This document shows, in pieces, positions 9,401-18,404 of a DNA stretch of 64,000 nucleotides. A model generated the notes under the pieces. It searched no databases and was not told the DNA's origin. It saw nothing but the letters and a program-made list of their open reading frames with translations. Made by a program: the position numbers and the translations under genes. The stretch's first letter is position 1. Each line of letters begins with the position of its first letter. The stretch is from Acidimicrobiales bacterium (GTDB lineage Bacteria; Actinomycetota; Acidimicrobiia; Acidimicrobiales; Poriferisodalaceae). The stretch is from positions 143,742 through 207,741 of the forward strand of contig VYDH01000020.1 of assembly GCA_009843525.1 (NCBI GenBank), read 5' to 3'.

Positions 9401-10443
9401 GCGGCGTCGCCGTCCTGATCGACCACGACCGTGGTGTCCCTTCCGGAGGGGCCCTGGAAGCCCTGACTGCGGCCCGCTCGCTCGCCGCGGACCTGAACGC
9501 GGAGCTCGATGCCGTCATCCTGGGCGACGGCGACCTGTTCGATGCGCATGGCGCAGACCTCGTTGCCACCTGTGCCGCCTACGGCGCCGCTGCGGTGCAT
9601 TGCGGACGCCATTCGTTCCTGGCCGACTATGGACCCGACGCCTGGGGTGCTGCGCTCGCAATGTTCGTCGAGGCTGCGGGGCCCGTGGCCGTCATGGCGG
9701 CGGGCACCGATCGAGGTGCCGAGGCCATGGCACAGCTCGCCGCCCGCAGAGACCTACCGCTCGTGGCCAACTGCGTGAACGTGTCTCCAGCGGGCTCTCT
9801 GACCGATGCGCCGTCCGACCCCGCAGGCGGCGAGGCGTGGCGTATCACCCGCATCCAGTGGGGCGGCTCGCTGCTCGAGGACGTGACTCTCACCTCGACC
9901 CTGCCGCTGCTCACCATTGCGCAGCACTCCATCGAGGCGGAGCCATGCGAAGGCGGTTCCGTCCATACGACCGTTGCCGATTTCAAGCCCGACCTAGGGC
10001 CTGAAGTGCAGCAGACCCTGGTCCGCGATCGGGTGACGCTCACCGAGGGCATCACGCTGTCCACCGCGCCAGTCGTGGTGTCGGGGGGCCGAGGCGTCGG
10101 CTCAGCAGACGGGTTCGCCCCGCTCGAAGAGCTTGCGGAGCTGCTCGGCGGCCGCGTCGGCTGCTCGCGAGCGGTGACGAACAATGGCTGGCGCTCGCAC
10201 GCAGACCAAGTCGGTCAGACCGGCACCCGGATCGCCCCGGAGATCTACATTGCCTGCGGCATTTCGGGCGCGATCCAGCATTGGGTCGGCGCCATGGGTT
10301 CGAAGAACATTCTGGCGATCAACATCGACCCGGAAGCCAACATGGTCACCAAGGCGGGCTACGCAGTCATTGCCGACCTGCACGAGGTCGTGCCCGCGAT
10401 CTGCGACGAGATCCGGCGCCGCCGCGACCGTCCGCCCAGCTAG
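9397..10443 (+). CDS. etfA: Electron transfer flavoprotein, alpha subunit
   Basis: A 348-residue ETF alpha. The C-terminal FAD domain is clear: VVSGGRGVGSADGFAPLEEL near residue 226, then SRAVTNNGWRSHADQVGQTG, CGISGAIQH and INIDPEANM. It partners EtfB. The GTG start overlaps the etfB stop. The gene ends at a CTAG shared with the convergent iclR gene, so both genes use the same TAG on opposite strands and no separate terminator is present between them. Confidence 0.93.
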   Translation: MSGVAVLIDHDRGVPSGGALEALTAARSLAADLNAELDAVILGDGDLFDAHGADLVATCAAYGAAAVHCGRHSFLADYGPDAWGAALAMFVEAAGPVAVMAAGTDRGAEAMAQLAARRDLPLVANCVNVSPAGSLTDAPSDPAGGEAWRITRIQWGGSLLEDVTLTSTLPLLTIAQHSIEAEPCEGGSVHTTVADFKPDLGPEVQQTLVRDRVTLTEGITLSTAPVVVSGGRGVGSADGFAPLEELAELLGGRVGCSRAVTNNGWRSHADQVGQTGTRIAPEIYIACGISGAIQHWVGAMGSKNILAINIDPEANMVTKAGYAVIADLHEVVPAICDEIRRRRDRPPS

Positions 10444-11204
10444 ACCGGCAGCGGCGCTCGTCCGGCCAGGTGCTCTGCCAGGTTTGACGCGGCCTCGATG
10501 AGCACAAGGCCGATGTCGTGAGTGCTATTCGGATCGGGAAAACGGTATGCCGGCCCGTGAACATGCAGTGCCGCCACCACCGCCCCTTCTTCGTTCAATA
10601 CCGGCGCAGCCACAGAGTTGATCCCGATGGCGAACTCTTCGTATACCCAGACGTATCCGGCGTTGGCAACTTGGCTCAGCCGAGTCTTCAGCGCATCGGC
10701 ATCGACCATGCTGTTCGCGGTCGTCGCCTCGAGACCGGCGCGCATGTATTCGTCGAGTGCTGCGGGGCTGAGATGGGCCAAGTACACGAGCCCTGAAGGC
10801 ACCAAGTGCATCGGGCAGTACTCGCCGGTCCACGAGCGCACTTGCACTTCCGATTCGGGCTCGACCTGGTCGAGGTAGTACACCGTCCGATCAGCACGAA
10901 CGCTCACGCCGGCTGTCTCGCCGACCTGGTTGACCAGGCTGTGCAGGTGCGGGCGTGCCGCGGCCAGCAGACTCCGATCTGCACCAGCAGCTCCGATGAT
11001 GTCGATGAGTCCCTGTCCGAGCCGGTAGTCGCCACCCGCGTCGTCCTGGACGACGGCGTCGACTGCTTCGAGCGATGTCAGCAGCCGGGCCACCGTGCTC
11101 TTGGGCAGCCCGACATGATCGGCAACGTCGGTGACACCCTGCGGACCCACGGCCAATGCCCGCAGGACAGCGAACGCGCGAGAGATCGACTGCACCGGCT
11201 CCAC
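10440..11204 (-). CDS. IclR-family transcriptional regulator
   Basis: A 254-residue protein with an N-terminal winged helix-turn-helix (residues about 24-45, VTDVADHVGLPKSTVARLL) and a C-terminal IclR effector domain (GVSVRADRTVYYLDQVE, then GYVWVYEEFAIGINSVAAPV). IclR proteins bind near-palindromic operators, often as paired dimers, and respond to small metabolites. It sits between the ETF genes and the formate dehydrogenase operon, 45 bases downstream of tandem dyads at 11249-11283, suggesting autoregulation and control of the one-carbon block. GTG 11204 is chosen because conserved sequence (VEPVQSISRAFAVL) begins there. Upstream frame residues lie in the operator. Confidence 0.9.
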   Translation of the reverse strand: MEPVQSISRAFAVLRALAVGPQGVTDVADHVGLPKSTVARLLTSLEAVDAVVQDDAGGDYRLGQGLIDIIGAAGADRSLLAAARPHLHSLVNQVGETAGVSVRADRTVYYLDQVEPESEVQVRSWTGEYCPMHLVPSGLVYLAHLSPAALDEYMRAGLEATTANSMVDADALKTRLSQVANAGYVWVYEEFAIGINSVAAPVLNEEGAVVAALHVHGPAYRFPDPNSTHDIGLVLIEAASNLAEHLAGRAPLPV

Positions 11205-11248
11205 GGTAGCCCGCGGGCAGCATGGACCTGTCGGTTGACGGTGTTTTT

Positions 11249-11283
11249 GTGCCGTATTGTGGAACTGTTCTGCTCTACGGAAC
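11249..11283. promoter_or_regulatory. Tandem 17-bp dyad operator B (iclR / formate dehydrogenase divergent promoter)
   Basis: GTGCCGTATTGTGGAAC (11249-11265), one T, then GTTCTGCTCTACGGAAC (11267-11283). The first dyad matches the first dyad at 24677 at 14 of 17 bases. The layout (two 17-mers, 1-base gap) is identical to the sites at 5972 and 24677. It lies between the divergent iclR and formate dehydrogenase genes. Confidence 0.65.
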
Positions 11284-11312
11284 GCCACACTGCCGATACG
11301 GGGCAGCAGATC

Positions 11313-11347
11313 TGTAGTCAGGGTAAAACTGTTGTAGTCACGGTAAA
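11313..11347. repeat. 15-base direct repeat with 20-base period before the formate dehydrogenase gene
   Basis: TGTAGTCAGGGTAAA (11313-11327) and TGTAGTCACGGTAAA (11333-11347) differ at one base and are exactly 20 bases apart, about two helical turns. They lie between the tandem dyads and the start at 11407. They could be a second activator or repressor site, but no protein can be assigned. Confidence 0.5.
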
Positions 11348-11406
11348 GGGCCCGGGGACAGCGTAGAATTCTGGACCACGGCACTCAGGCGTATCGGGGA
11401 GGGGCG

Positions 11407-13452
11407 ATGCCGCGGGGGACCAGTGCTCAAAGAGGCACAGCCCGACGAAATGGGGCACGATCGGGGGGGCGCCAAGCACCTCTCGCGCGGCTCGACACGC
11501 CGCTCGTACGCGACGGCGGCGTCCTGCGCCCTGCGAGCTGGGACGATGCGCTCGACCGTGCTGCATCGGGGCTGCGGGCGGCCACCCAGCAACACGGCGC
11601 CGGCGGCGTCGGCATGTTCTCGTGCTCGAAGAGCACGAATGAGATGAACTACGCAGCCCAGAAGTTCATGCGGACGGTGCTGAAGTCCAACAACATCGAT
11701 TCCTGTAACCGCACCTGACACGCTCCGTCGGTCGTCGGTCTGGCGACAGTGTTCGGACTCGGGGGCGGAACGTGCTCGTACCAGGAAATCACCGAGACTG
11801 ATGTCATCCTGCTCTGGGGATCGAATGCCCGTGAGGCCCACCCGATCTTCTTCCATCACCTGCTGCGCGGCCTCGACAGCGGCGCTGTCATGTACGCAGT
11901 GGATCCCCGCCGAACCTCCTCGGCCGAGTTTGCCGACGTGTGGCTCGGCCTCGACGTGGGCACAGACATCGCGCTGTCCAACACGGTGGCTCGCGAGATC
12001 ATCGCTCAGGGAATGCACAACCAGTCCTTCATCGATCATGCGACGACGGGGTTCGATGCCTACGCAGCATCGGTAGAGCCGTTCACGCTCGAGGAGGGCG
12101 AGCGGCTCACCGGCGTGCCGGCAGAGGCCATCGCGGAGATGGCCCACCGTTATGCCACGGCCGACCGAGCGCAGATCTTGTGGACGCTGGGCATCACCGA
12201 GCACCACACGGCGGTCGAGAACGTGCTCTCGCTGTGCAACTTGGCGCTGCTGACCGGCCATGTCGGTCGGCGCGGCTCGGGCCTGGTGCCCCTGCGAGGC
12301 CAGAACAACGTGCAGGGCGGCGGCGACATGGGTGCTCTGCCTGATCGGCTGCCCGGGTTCCAGCTCCTCACTGACCCCGAGGTCCGGGCTCGCTACGAGA
12401 GCACCTGGGGTTGTGAGCTGAATCCCGTGCCGGGCAAGCACCTCACCGCGATGTTCGACGCCATGGAAGATGGCGAGCTGCGCGCCCTCTACGTCATCGG
12501 GGAGAATCCGGCCGATTCCGAAGCCAACGTGGCGCACGCACGCAAGCTGCTCGACGGGCTGGATCTGCTGGTCGTTCAGGACATCTCGCTGACGCGTACC
12601 GCACGGATGGCCGACGTGGTGTTGCCCGCGGCTGCGGGTTGGTCGTCCAGCGAGGGAACAGTCACCTCCTCCGAACGACGTGTCCAGCGGGTGCGTGCCG
12701 CAGTGCCTCCCCAGGGTGACGCACGCGACGATGTGCACATCATCAGCGATTTGGCATCGCACATGGGCGCGCAGTGGACGGCCACATCCGCGCAGGAGTT
12801 GTGGGACGAGATGCGGTCGCTGTCGCCGCTGCATGGCGGCATGAGCTGGGAGCGTCTCGAGGCGAGCGGCGGCCTGCAGTGGCCCTGTCCCCACGACGAC
12901 CATCCCGGCACCGAGTTCCTGCACGGCTGGCTCTGGGAGCCCGGCCTCGACGGTCACGCTCCGGCACCGTTCTCGACCGTCGTCCATCGTCCTCCTGCGG
13001 AGGCACTGAGCGAACAGTTCCCGTTGCGCCTGACCACCGGCCGGGTGCTCGACTCCTACAACACGGGCGCGCAGTCCGCCGGCTACTCCTCGCCGATCCG
13101 CTCCGGTGACGCCATCGAGATCAATCCTGCCGATGCAGCAGACCTCGGAGTTGTCGAAGGCGACATTGTGCGTGTGAGCTCGCCACGGGGCTCGGTCGAT
13201 ATGCGCGTGCATGTCACCGATCGCCTTCCCACAGGCCTGGTTTTCACGACGTTCCATTTTCCGGAGTTGGTGGATGCGAACCTGCTGACGAACGACGCCT
13301 GGGATATCCGCAGCGGCACGGCGGAGTTCAAAGCCGCGTCCGTTCGCATCGACCCGCTGCCCCCTGCCACGGCCGCCGCAGGCGGCGTATCCGGCACAGC
13401 CGTCGCCGGCCGCGCATCTGGCACCGCAGCGGCAGGTGGCGCTGGTGGCTGA
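11407..13452 (+). CDS. fdhA: Formate dehydrogenase catalytic subunit, selenocysteine-containing, lacking its N-terminal Fe-S domain
   Basis: A molybdopterin-type formate dehydrogenase of 681 residues if TGA 11716-11718 is read as selenocysteine 104. Sequence before it (KSNNIDSCNRT) and after it (HAPSVVGLATVFG) is continuous in frame with the family's active site, where Sec or Cys precedes the catalytic His. A bacterial SECIS hairpin follows the TGA. Downstream are pterin-binding blocks such as LLWGSN, TGHVGRRGSG and LRGQNNVQGGGDMG, and the C-terminal molydop-binding domain (LRLTTGRVLDSYNTG). The Fe4S domain that normally opens this protein is missing here and is found in the gene at 15226. 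The C-terminal tail is Ala/Gly-rich. ATG 11407 has a strong GGGGAGGGG ribosome site. It catalyses formate to CO2 in the cytoplasm with the two genes downstream. Confidence 0.9.
11716..11747 (+). promoter_or_regulatory. Selenocysteine UGA and bacterial SECIS hairpin
   Basis: UGA at 11716-11718. The stem GUCGUC (11731-11736) pairs with GGCGAC (11742-11747), with one U-G pair, around the loop GGUCU (11737-11741). The loop starts 18 bases after the UGA. From memory this is the same loop and the same spacing as in the E. coli fdhF SECIS, where SelB contacts the apical GU. The hairpin would recruit SelB-Sec-tRNA so that UGA is decoded rather than terminating. Confidence 0.85.
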
Positions 13453-15229
13453 CCTGCACTTCTCCGATGCGGAGCCCACCGCATCGGAGCGACGAGCGGT
13501 GCTGGCTGCACTCAGCGTCGACGAGGCTAGCGACGGCGCCGTTGTGGTCTCGCATCCGCGTGTTGTGCGCGCAGGGATGCAGCGGCGCAAGCAGATGCGG
13601 CACCTGTTACTGCCCGCGCTGCACGCTCTCCAGCGCGAGGCCGGCTGGATCTCGCCGGGCGGCCTCAACTTCGTCGGCCGGACGCTGGGCGTGCCACCGG
13701 CGGAGGCCTACGGCGTGGCCACGTTCTACGAGATGTTCCGCACCGAGGCACCCGCCCACGAGCTCAGCGTTCGTCATGTCTGCGTCGATCCCATCTGCGC
13801 GCTGGCCGGTGCGGCACCGCTGGCGGAGCACCTGCGCTCACAGGGCCATGCCGTGCACGAGGGTCCCTGCCTCGGGCAGTGCGAACGGGCGCCGGCGGTA
13901 TTCATCCAGGGTCGCCGCGAGCCCGACCGCGTCCCCGCAGACGGCAGCGGTCCGGATTCACTGCTCGTCAGCGTCACGGCGCCAGCGCCTGAGGCACCCA
14001 GCCTGCTGCGACACATGATCGGACGGGATCCCGGCCACAACGAGAGCATGTCGATGGAGGCGTACCGGGAACGAGGTGGGGGAACAGCCCTTGACACTGC
14101 GCTGCGCCTCGGAACCGACGAAGTCATCGCCCAGGTGACCACAGCGGGGCTGTCGGGGCGCGGCGGGGCCGCTTTTCCCACCGGCATCAAGTGGCGAGCG
14201 GTGGCCGATGGCGAAGGTCCCAAGCACGTCGTCGCCAACATCGACGAATCCGAGCCCGGAACATTCAAAGACCGGCTGCTCTGCGAGCTGGAACCCTTGG
14301 CCATCATCGAGTCCATCGCTGTTGCCGGCCTGACCGTGGGCGCTGAACACGGCTGGATCTACATACGCGGTGAATACCCACTGGCCACGCAACGCCTCCG
14401 GCACGCCATCGCGCAGGCCCACAGCGCCGGCTGGCTCGGCGATGACGCAGCCGGGTCCGGGCAACCGTTCGACATCGAGCTGCGCAGGGGAGCGGGCGCC
14501 TATATCTGCGGTGAAGAGACGGCCCTGTTCAACTCGCTCGAGGGCTTCCGGGGAGAGCCCCGCAACAAGCCGCCATTCCCCACGACCCATGGGCTGTTCG
14601 GCCGCCCCACGGTGGTGAACAACCCTGAGACTCTGCTCAACGTGAATGAGATCCTGCGCATCGGTCCTGAGGCGTACCGCAGCGTGGGAACCGACGGCTC
14701 GCCGGGCACGAAGCTGTTCTGCCTCTCCGGTCACGTCGGCCGGCCAGGGCTGTACGAAGCTCCCTTCGGGATGCCGCTCGGCGAACTGCTGGGGCTGGCC
14801 GGGGGAGTGCAGGGCACACTGGCCGCAGTGCTGCTGGGCGGTGCTGCCGGCAGCTTCGTCGGACCCGACGCCGGAGGGCTGCAGCTCTCCCTGGAGGACA
14901 CACGGGCTGCGGGCACAACGCTCGGCTCAGGCCCGGTGATGGTCTTCAACGACACGGCCGACATGAGCGCCGTGGTCGAGCGACTGGCCAAGTTCTTCCG
15001 CGACGAGTCGTGCGGCCAGTGCGTTCCCTGCCGCGTGGGCACTGTCCGCCAGCACGAGCTGGTGACACAGATCCGTCGCACAGGACGGTCGACGGAACCT
15101 CAGCGTGAGCTGCTCGGAGACATCGCAGACGCCATGGGCGACGCGTCCATCTGCGGGCTCGGCCATACGGCAGCCTCAGCGGTGCTCTCCGCCATGCGGC
15201 TGGGTCTGCTAGGAGACGGGCAACTATGA
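13436..15229 (+). CDS. fdhB: Formate dehydrogenase NADH-binding subunit, NuoE-NuoF fusion
   Basis: A 597-residue fusion. Residues about 45-160 are a NuoE-type thioredoxin-like 2Fe-2S domain (Cys116, 121, 145, 149). Residues about 200-590 are NuoF-like, with the FMN/NAD region GRGGAAFPTG (241-250), GAYICGEETALFNSLEG (354-370) and 4Fe-4S cysteines 526, 529, 532 in ESCGQCVPC. It passes electrons from the molybdenum subunit to NAD+. The GTG start overlaps the end of fdhA by 17 bases, and its stop overlaps the next start (ATGA), so the three genes form one coupled unit. Confidence 0.92.
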   Translation: MALVADLHFSDAEPTASERRAVLAALSVDEASDGAVVVSHPRVVRAGMQRRKQMRHLLLPALHALQREAGWISPGGLNFVGRTLGVPPAEAYGVATFYEMFRTEAPAHELSVRHVCVDPICALAGAAPLAEHLRSQGHAVHEGPCLGQCERAPAVFIQGRREPDRVPADGSGPDSLLVSVTAPAPEAPSLLRHMIGRDPGHNESMSMEAYRERGGGTALDTALRLGTDEVIAQVTTAGLSGRGGAAFPTGIKWRAVADGEGPKHVVANIDESEPGTFKDRLLCELEPLAIIESIAVAGLTVGAEHGWIYIRGEYPLATQRLRHAIAQAHSAGWLGDDAAGSGQPFDIELRRGAGAYICGEETALFNSLEGFRGEPRNKPPFPTTHGLFGRPTVVNNPETLLNVNEILRIGPEAYRSVGTDGSPGTKLFCLSGHVGRPGLYEAPFGMPLGELLGLAGGVQGTLAAVLLGGAAGSFVGPDAGGLQLSLEDTRAAGTTLGSGPVMVFNDTADMSAVVERLAKFFRDESCGQCVPCRVGTVRQHELVTQIRRTGRSTEPQRELLGDIADAMGDASICGLGHTAASAVLSAMRLGLLGDGQL

Positions 15230-16152
15230 GTTCTGGCAATGGCAGCAGTGACCGGCAGGTGACGCTGAGCATCGACGGGCGCGAGGTGACGGTGCCCGAG
15301 GGGGAGACGATCTTGGCGGCCTGCACGGCAGCCGACGTCGACACGCCGACCATCTGCTGGGCGCCCAACCTCACGCCGGTGAACGTCTGCCGTGTCTGTG
15401 TCGTGGAGCTCGAAGGGTCTCGCACGCTCGTGCCGGCGTGCTCACGACCGGTTGAGGCGGGGATGCAGATCAGCACCGATTCCGAGCGAGTGCGCCACAG
15501 CCGGCGCATGGTGCTGGAGTTCCTCGGCTCGGCGAATGACCTCTCACAGGCGTCAGAGATTGCCGACTGGTCACGAATCTATGGCGCCGATCCGGCCCGC
15601 TACGAGGGCTCGGCGGACGACGGCGACGGCCTGTCCTTGCGCCCTGAACCCGAGCGCGTCGATGAACCTGTACGCATCCAGGATGATCTGTACATCCGTG
15701 CGTACGACCGCTGTGTGCTGTGCTACAAGTGCGTCGAGGCCTGCGGCGACGATGCCCAGCACACCTTCGCCATCGCAGTGGCAGGACGCGGATTCGATGC
15801 CCGCATCCGCACCGAATACGACGCCGAGCTCCCCGACAGCGCCTGCGTGTACTGCGGCAACTGCGTGGCGGTGTGCCCTACCGGCGCCTTGCAGTTCCGC
15901 ACCGAGTTCGACCTGCGAGCTGTAGGGGAGTGGCGCCCCGACGATCAAGCCGTCACCCGCACGGTGTGCTCCTACTGCGGTGTGGGGTGCAATCTCGAGC
16001 TGCATGTCCAGGACGAGCACATCGTGAAAGTAACGTCGCCCGCAGATCACTCGGTGACCAGCGGCCATCTGTGCATCAAGGGCCGGTTCGGCTGGCAGTA
16101 CGTGCATGCGCCAGCGTTCGAGCCGCCCACAACATCGGCAGCGGAGCACTAG
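15226..16152 (+). CDS. Formate dehydrogenase Fe-S subunit carrying the displaced N-terminus of FdhA
   Basis: A 308-residue protein with, in order: a NuoG-like 2Fe-2S domain (Cys44, 55, 58, 72), a first 4Fe-4S set (163, 166, 169, 173), a second (207, 210, 213, 217), and the molybdopterin-oxidoreductase Fe4S motif TVCSYCGVGCNLEL (Cys248, 251, 255) with Cys283 in CIKGRFGWQYVH. In ordinary NAD-linked FdhA all of these precede the catalytic domain in one chain. Here they form a separate protein encoded two genes downstream. The break falls right after GRFGWQYVHA, where the upstream gene resumes with RLDTPLVR. The two products must meet to complete the active site wiring. It starts in an ATGA overlap with fdhB. 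Confidence 0.9.
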   Translation: MSSGNGSSDRQVTLSIDGREVTVPEGETILAACTAADVDTPTICWAPNLTPVNVCRVCVVELEGSRTLVPACSRPVEAGMQISTDSERVRHSRRMVLEFLGSANDLSQASEIADWSRIYGADPARYEGSADDGDGLSLRPEPERVDEPVRIQDDLYIRAYDRCVLCYKCVEACGDDAQHTFAIAVAGRGFDARIRTEYDAELPDSACVYCGNCVAVCPTGALQFRTEFDLRAVGEWRPDDQAVTRTVCSYCGVGCNLELHVQDEHIVKVTSPADHSVTSGHLCIKGRFGWQYVHAPAFEPPTTSAAEH

Positions 16153-16158
16153 TCGCAG

Positions 16159-17538
16159 GTGTCGGCGCAGACGCCAGCACCTGAACCGACCCCGACCAGC
16201 ACAGTCCGGGCAACTCGCCGCGTGCGCGCGCTGGAGCGTGCTCGTGACATGGCCGCGGACCATGTGCCGAGAATCGGCCGCACCGCGGCTCCCGAACCGC
16301 ACGCAGGCGGCCCTGCACTTGCGTCACGCGCCGCCCGCAGCACTGCCCTGTTCGTTGGCATCGCGCTGTTGATGGCGGGCAACGGTCTGCAGAACACGCT
16401 GCTCGGTGTGCGGGCCGAATCCGAGGGCTTCGGCTCGACGGTCGCGGGCCTGGTCATGGCAATGAACTTCGTGGGGTTCCTTGCGGGCTCCGCGGTGGCT
16501 CCTCACTTTCTGCGCCAGGTCGGCCATGTGCGTGTCTTCGCTGCGCTGGCGTCTGCCGGCAGCAGCGTGGTGCTCGTGCAGGCGGTGTGGGTCAACCCGC
16601 TGGTCTGGGGTGCTGGGCGATTCCTGTGGGGGATGTGCTTCGCTGCGCTGATCGTGGTAGCCGAGACTTGGCTGAACGAACTGGCGACCAATGAGAACCG
16701 CGGCCGGATGCTGGCTCGCTACATGGTCATCACCATGGGTGCAATCGCCACAGGCCAGTTCATGGTGGCCCTCGCCGATACCAACGGCTTCACGCTGTTC
16801 GCCGTGGTGTCCGTCCTGGTGTCGCTTGCGCTGGTACCGATGTCTCTGTCTGCTTCGGCCAACCCTCCTGTGGTCGTCCCCGAGCGCGTCGGGCTCCGCA
16901 CGCTCCTGCACACCGCGCCGACCGGTGTTGTGGTCGCGTTTCTGGTGGGTGGCGCGCTGGGCTCGATATCGGGCATCGGAGCGGTGTACGCCGCGTCACG
17001 GGGGCTGTCGCCAATTCAGGTAGCGGCGTTCGTCGCAGCCCCGATGATCGGCAGCCTGTTCGGGCAGCTCCCGCTCGGCCGTCTGTCAGACCGCGTGCCT
17101 CGACGCATCGTCATGGTGCTGGCCGCGTCGATTGCTGCGGCCGCCTGCTTGATGATGCTGGCGCTCGACGAACGGAGCATCGCGGGCATCGCTGTGATGG
17201 GCGTGATGGGTGCGTTCGCCTATCCCATCTACTCGCTGGCAGTAGCTCAAACGAATGACTGGCTGCGCGATTCCCAGCGGGCAGGCGCCAGCGCCGTGCT
17301 GGTGCGCATGAACGGGGTCGGCGCCACGGTGGGGCCGATCTGCGCCGCTATCGGGATGTCGCTGACCCTCAACGCGTTCTACTTCGTCATGGCAGTGTCA
17401 CACGTGGCGGTGGCCGTTTTCGTGGCAGGGCGAATGCTGCTCGTGGCCGGGCCGACGGTGTCCGAGCAGGGCCGCTTCCATCCGATTCCGGCCCGGGCCT
17501 CGACCGCGGTGGCAGCGCTGCTCCGTCGGCGGCGGTAG
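16159..17538 (+). CDS. MFS transporter (YcaD/NarK-like type)
   Basis: A 459-residue protein whose first 55 residues are a polar, Ala/Pro/Arg-rich extension, followed by about twelve membrane segments starting at ALFVGIALLMAGNGLQNTLLG. The motif GRLSDRVPRRIVMVLA marks the loop between the two halves. The substrate is unknown. It begins 6 bases after the formate dehydrogenase Fe-S gene with a GTG, so it is probably read with that operon. An alternative start inside the polar extension is possible. Confidence 0.8.
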   Translation: MSAQTPAPEPTPTSTVRATRRVRALERARDMAADHVPRIGRTAAPEPHAGGPALASRAARSTALFVGIALLMAGNGLQNTLLGVRAESEGFGSTVAGLVMAMNFVGFLAGSAVAPHFLRQVGHVRVFAALASAGSSVVLVQAVWVNPLVWGAGRFLWGMCFAALIVVAETWLNELATNENRGRMLARYMVITMGAIATGQFMVALADTNGFTLFAVVSVLVSLALVPMSLSASANPPVVVPERVGLRTLLHTAPTGVVVAFLVGGALGSISGIGAVYAASRGLSPIQVAAFVAAPMIGSLFGQLPLGRLSDRVPRRIVMVLAASIAAAACLMMLALDERSIAGIAVMGVMGAFAYPIYSLAVAQTNDWLRDSQRAGASAVLVRMNGVGATVGPICAAIGMSLTLNAFYFVMAVSHVAVAVFVAGRMLLVAGPTVSEQGRFHPIPARASTAVAALLRRRR

Positions 17539-17560
17539 GCGGGCCGAGGAGGCAGGAGCC

Positions 17561-18385
17561 GTGGGAGCGCTGTTCGGTCTGCTCACGTCATTGAGCATCG
17601 GCACCAGCGACCTGTTCGGGCGCCGGGTGGTGACTCGTTGTCACGTGCTGTCGGCGATGATCGTGTTCCAGGGGGCTGCTGCGTTGGTGGCGCTCGCAGT
17701 GCTGCCATTCATTCCGGGTTCATTCGCCGGAGACGACTTCACGCGCGGATTGGTGTCGGGCTTCGGGCTCGGTGCTGGCCTGGCGCTGTACTACACCTCG
17801 CTGGACCGGGCCGGCTCTGCGGTTGCCGCGCCGATCGTGGCGACGCTGTCGGCCGTCATCCCGTTTGCCTACACGGCACTGCGAGGCCACGATCCGCCGC
17901 TCATCGGCATCATCGGCGCCGCCGTCGCCTTCGGAGGGCTCGGCCTGGTGACTGCAGGAGGCACTCGCGGCAAACACGTCGGGGCCGGAACGGTCTGGGC
18001 GACGCTCTCGGGGCTCGGCTACGGCATCGGGCTCAGCGTCCTCGTCGATCTGTCTGAGAGCTCGGGCGCCTGGCCGGGATTCGGCCAACGGCTGACTTCG
18101 GTCGGGCTCATGGCTGCCGTGGTCGCGGCACGGGGTCTCCCGGCGCTGCCGCCGCCCGACGTGCTGGGCTTCGCATTCCTGACGGGTGTGGCGAGTGCTG
18201 CCGCGACGATCTTCTACATCGTCGGCATCTGGTTCGACCCGCCTACGACCGTGGTAGGGGCGTCCATGTTCCCGGTGATGAGCGTCATCGTCGGCAGGGT
18301 CGCCTACCAGGATTCCCTCAATGCACGCCAGTCCATCGGCATCGTGGCCGCTGTTGCCGGCGTCGCTGCCGTCGTCGCCGCCTGA
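17561..18385 (+). CDS. EamA/DMT-family transporter
   Basis: A 274-residue protein with about ten hydrophobic helices arranged as two EamA repeats, the second beginning near ATLSGLGYGIGLSVLV. Such proteins move small metabolites across the inner membrane; the substrate cannot be assigned. It follows the MFS gene by 22 bases on the same strand and ends 19 bases before the convergent methyltransferase gene. It may be the last gene of the formate dehydrogenase transcript. Confidence 0.82.
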   Translation: MGALFGLLTSLSIGTSDLFGRRVVTRCHVLSAMIVFQGAAALVALAVLPFIPGSFAGDDFTRGLVSGFGLGAGLALYYTSLDRAGSAVAAPIVATLSAVIPFAYTALRGHDPPLIGIIGAAVAFGGLGLVTAGGTRGKHVGAGTVWATLSGLGYGIGLSVLVDLSESSGAWPGFGQRLTSVGLMAAVVAARGLPALPPPDVLGFAFLTGVASAAATIFYIVGIWFDPPTTVVGASMFPVMSVIVGRVAYQDSLNARQSIGIVAAVAGVAAVVAA

Positions 18386-18404
18386 GTGACTGAGCGCATT
18401 GGCG

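Noticed and set aside
13366..13442. Ala/Gly-rich repetitive stretch as a DNA repeat element
   Set aside because: It is the low-complexity C-terminal tail of the formate dehydrogenase catalytic subunit and has no exact repeat unit.
11749..13452. A separate molybdopterin oxidoreductase gene starting at GTG 11749, after a short gene ending at 11718
   Set aside because: No ribosome site is present, the upstream frame is continuous and homologous across the TGA, and a SECIS lies at the exact spacing; one selenoprotein explains both parts.
11338..13668. 776-codon minus-strand open frame opposite formate dehydrogenase
   Set aside because: It spans the operator and the catalytic gene in antisense, has Arg/His-rich composition and no recognisable domain.
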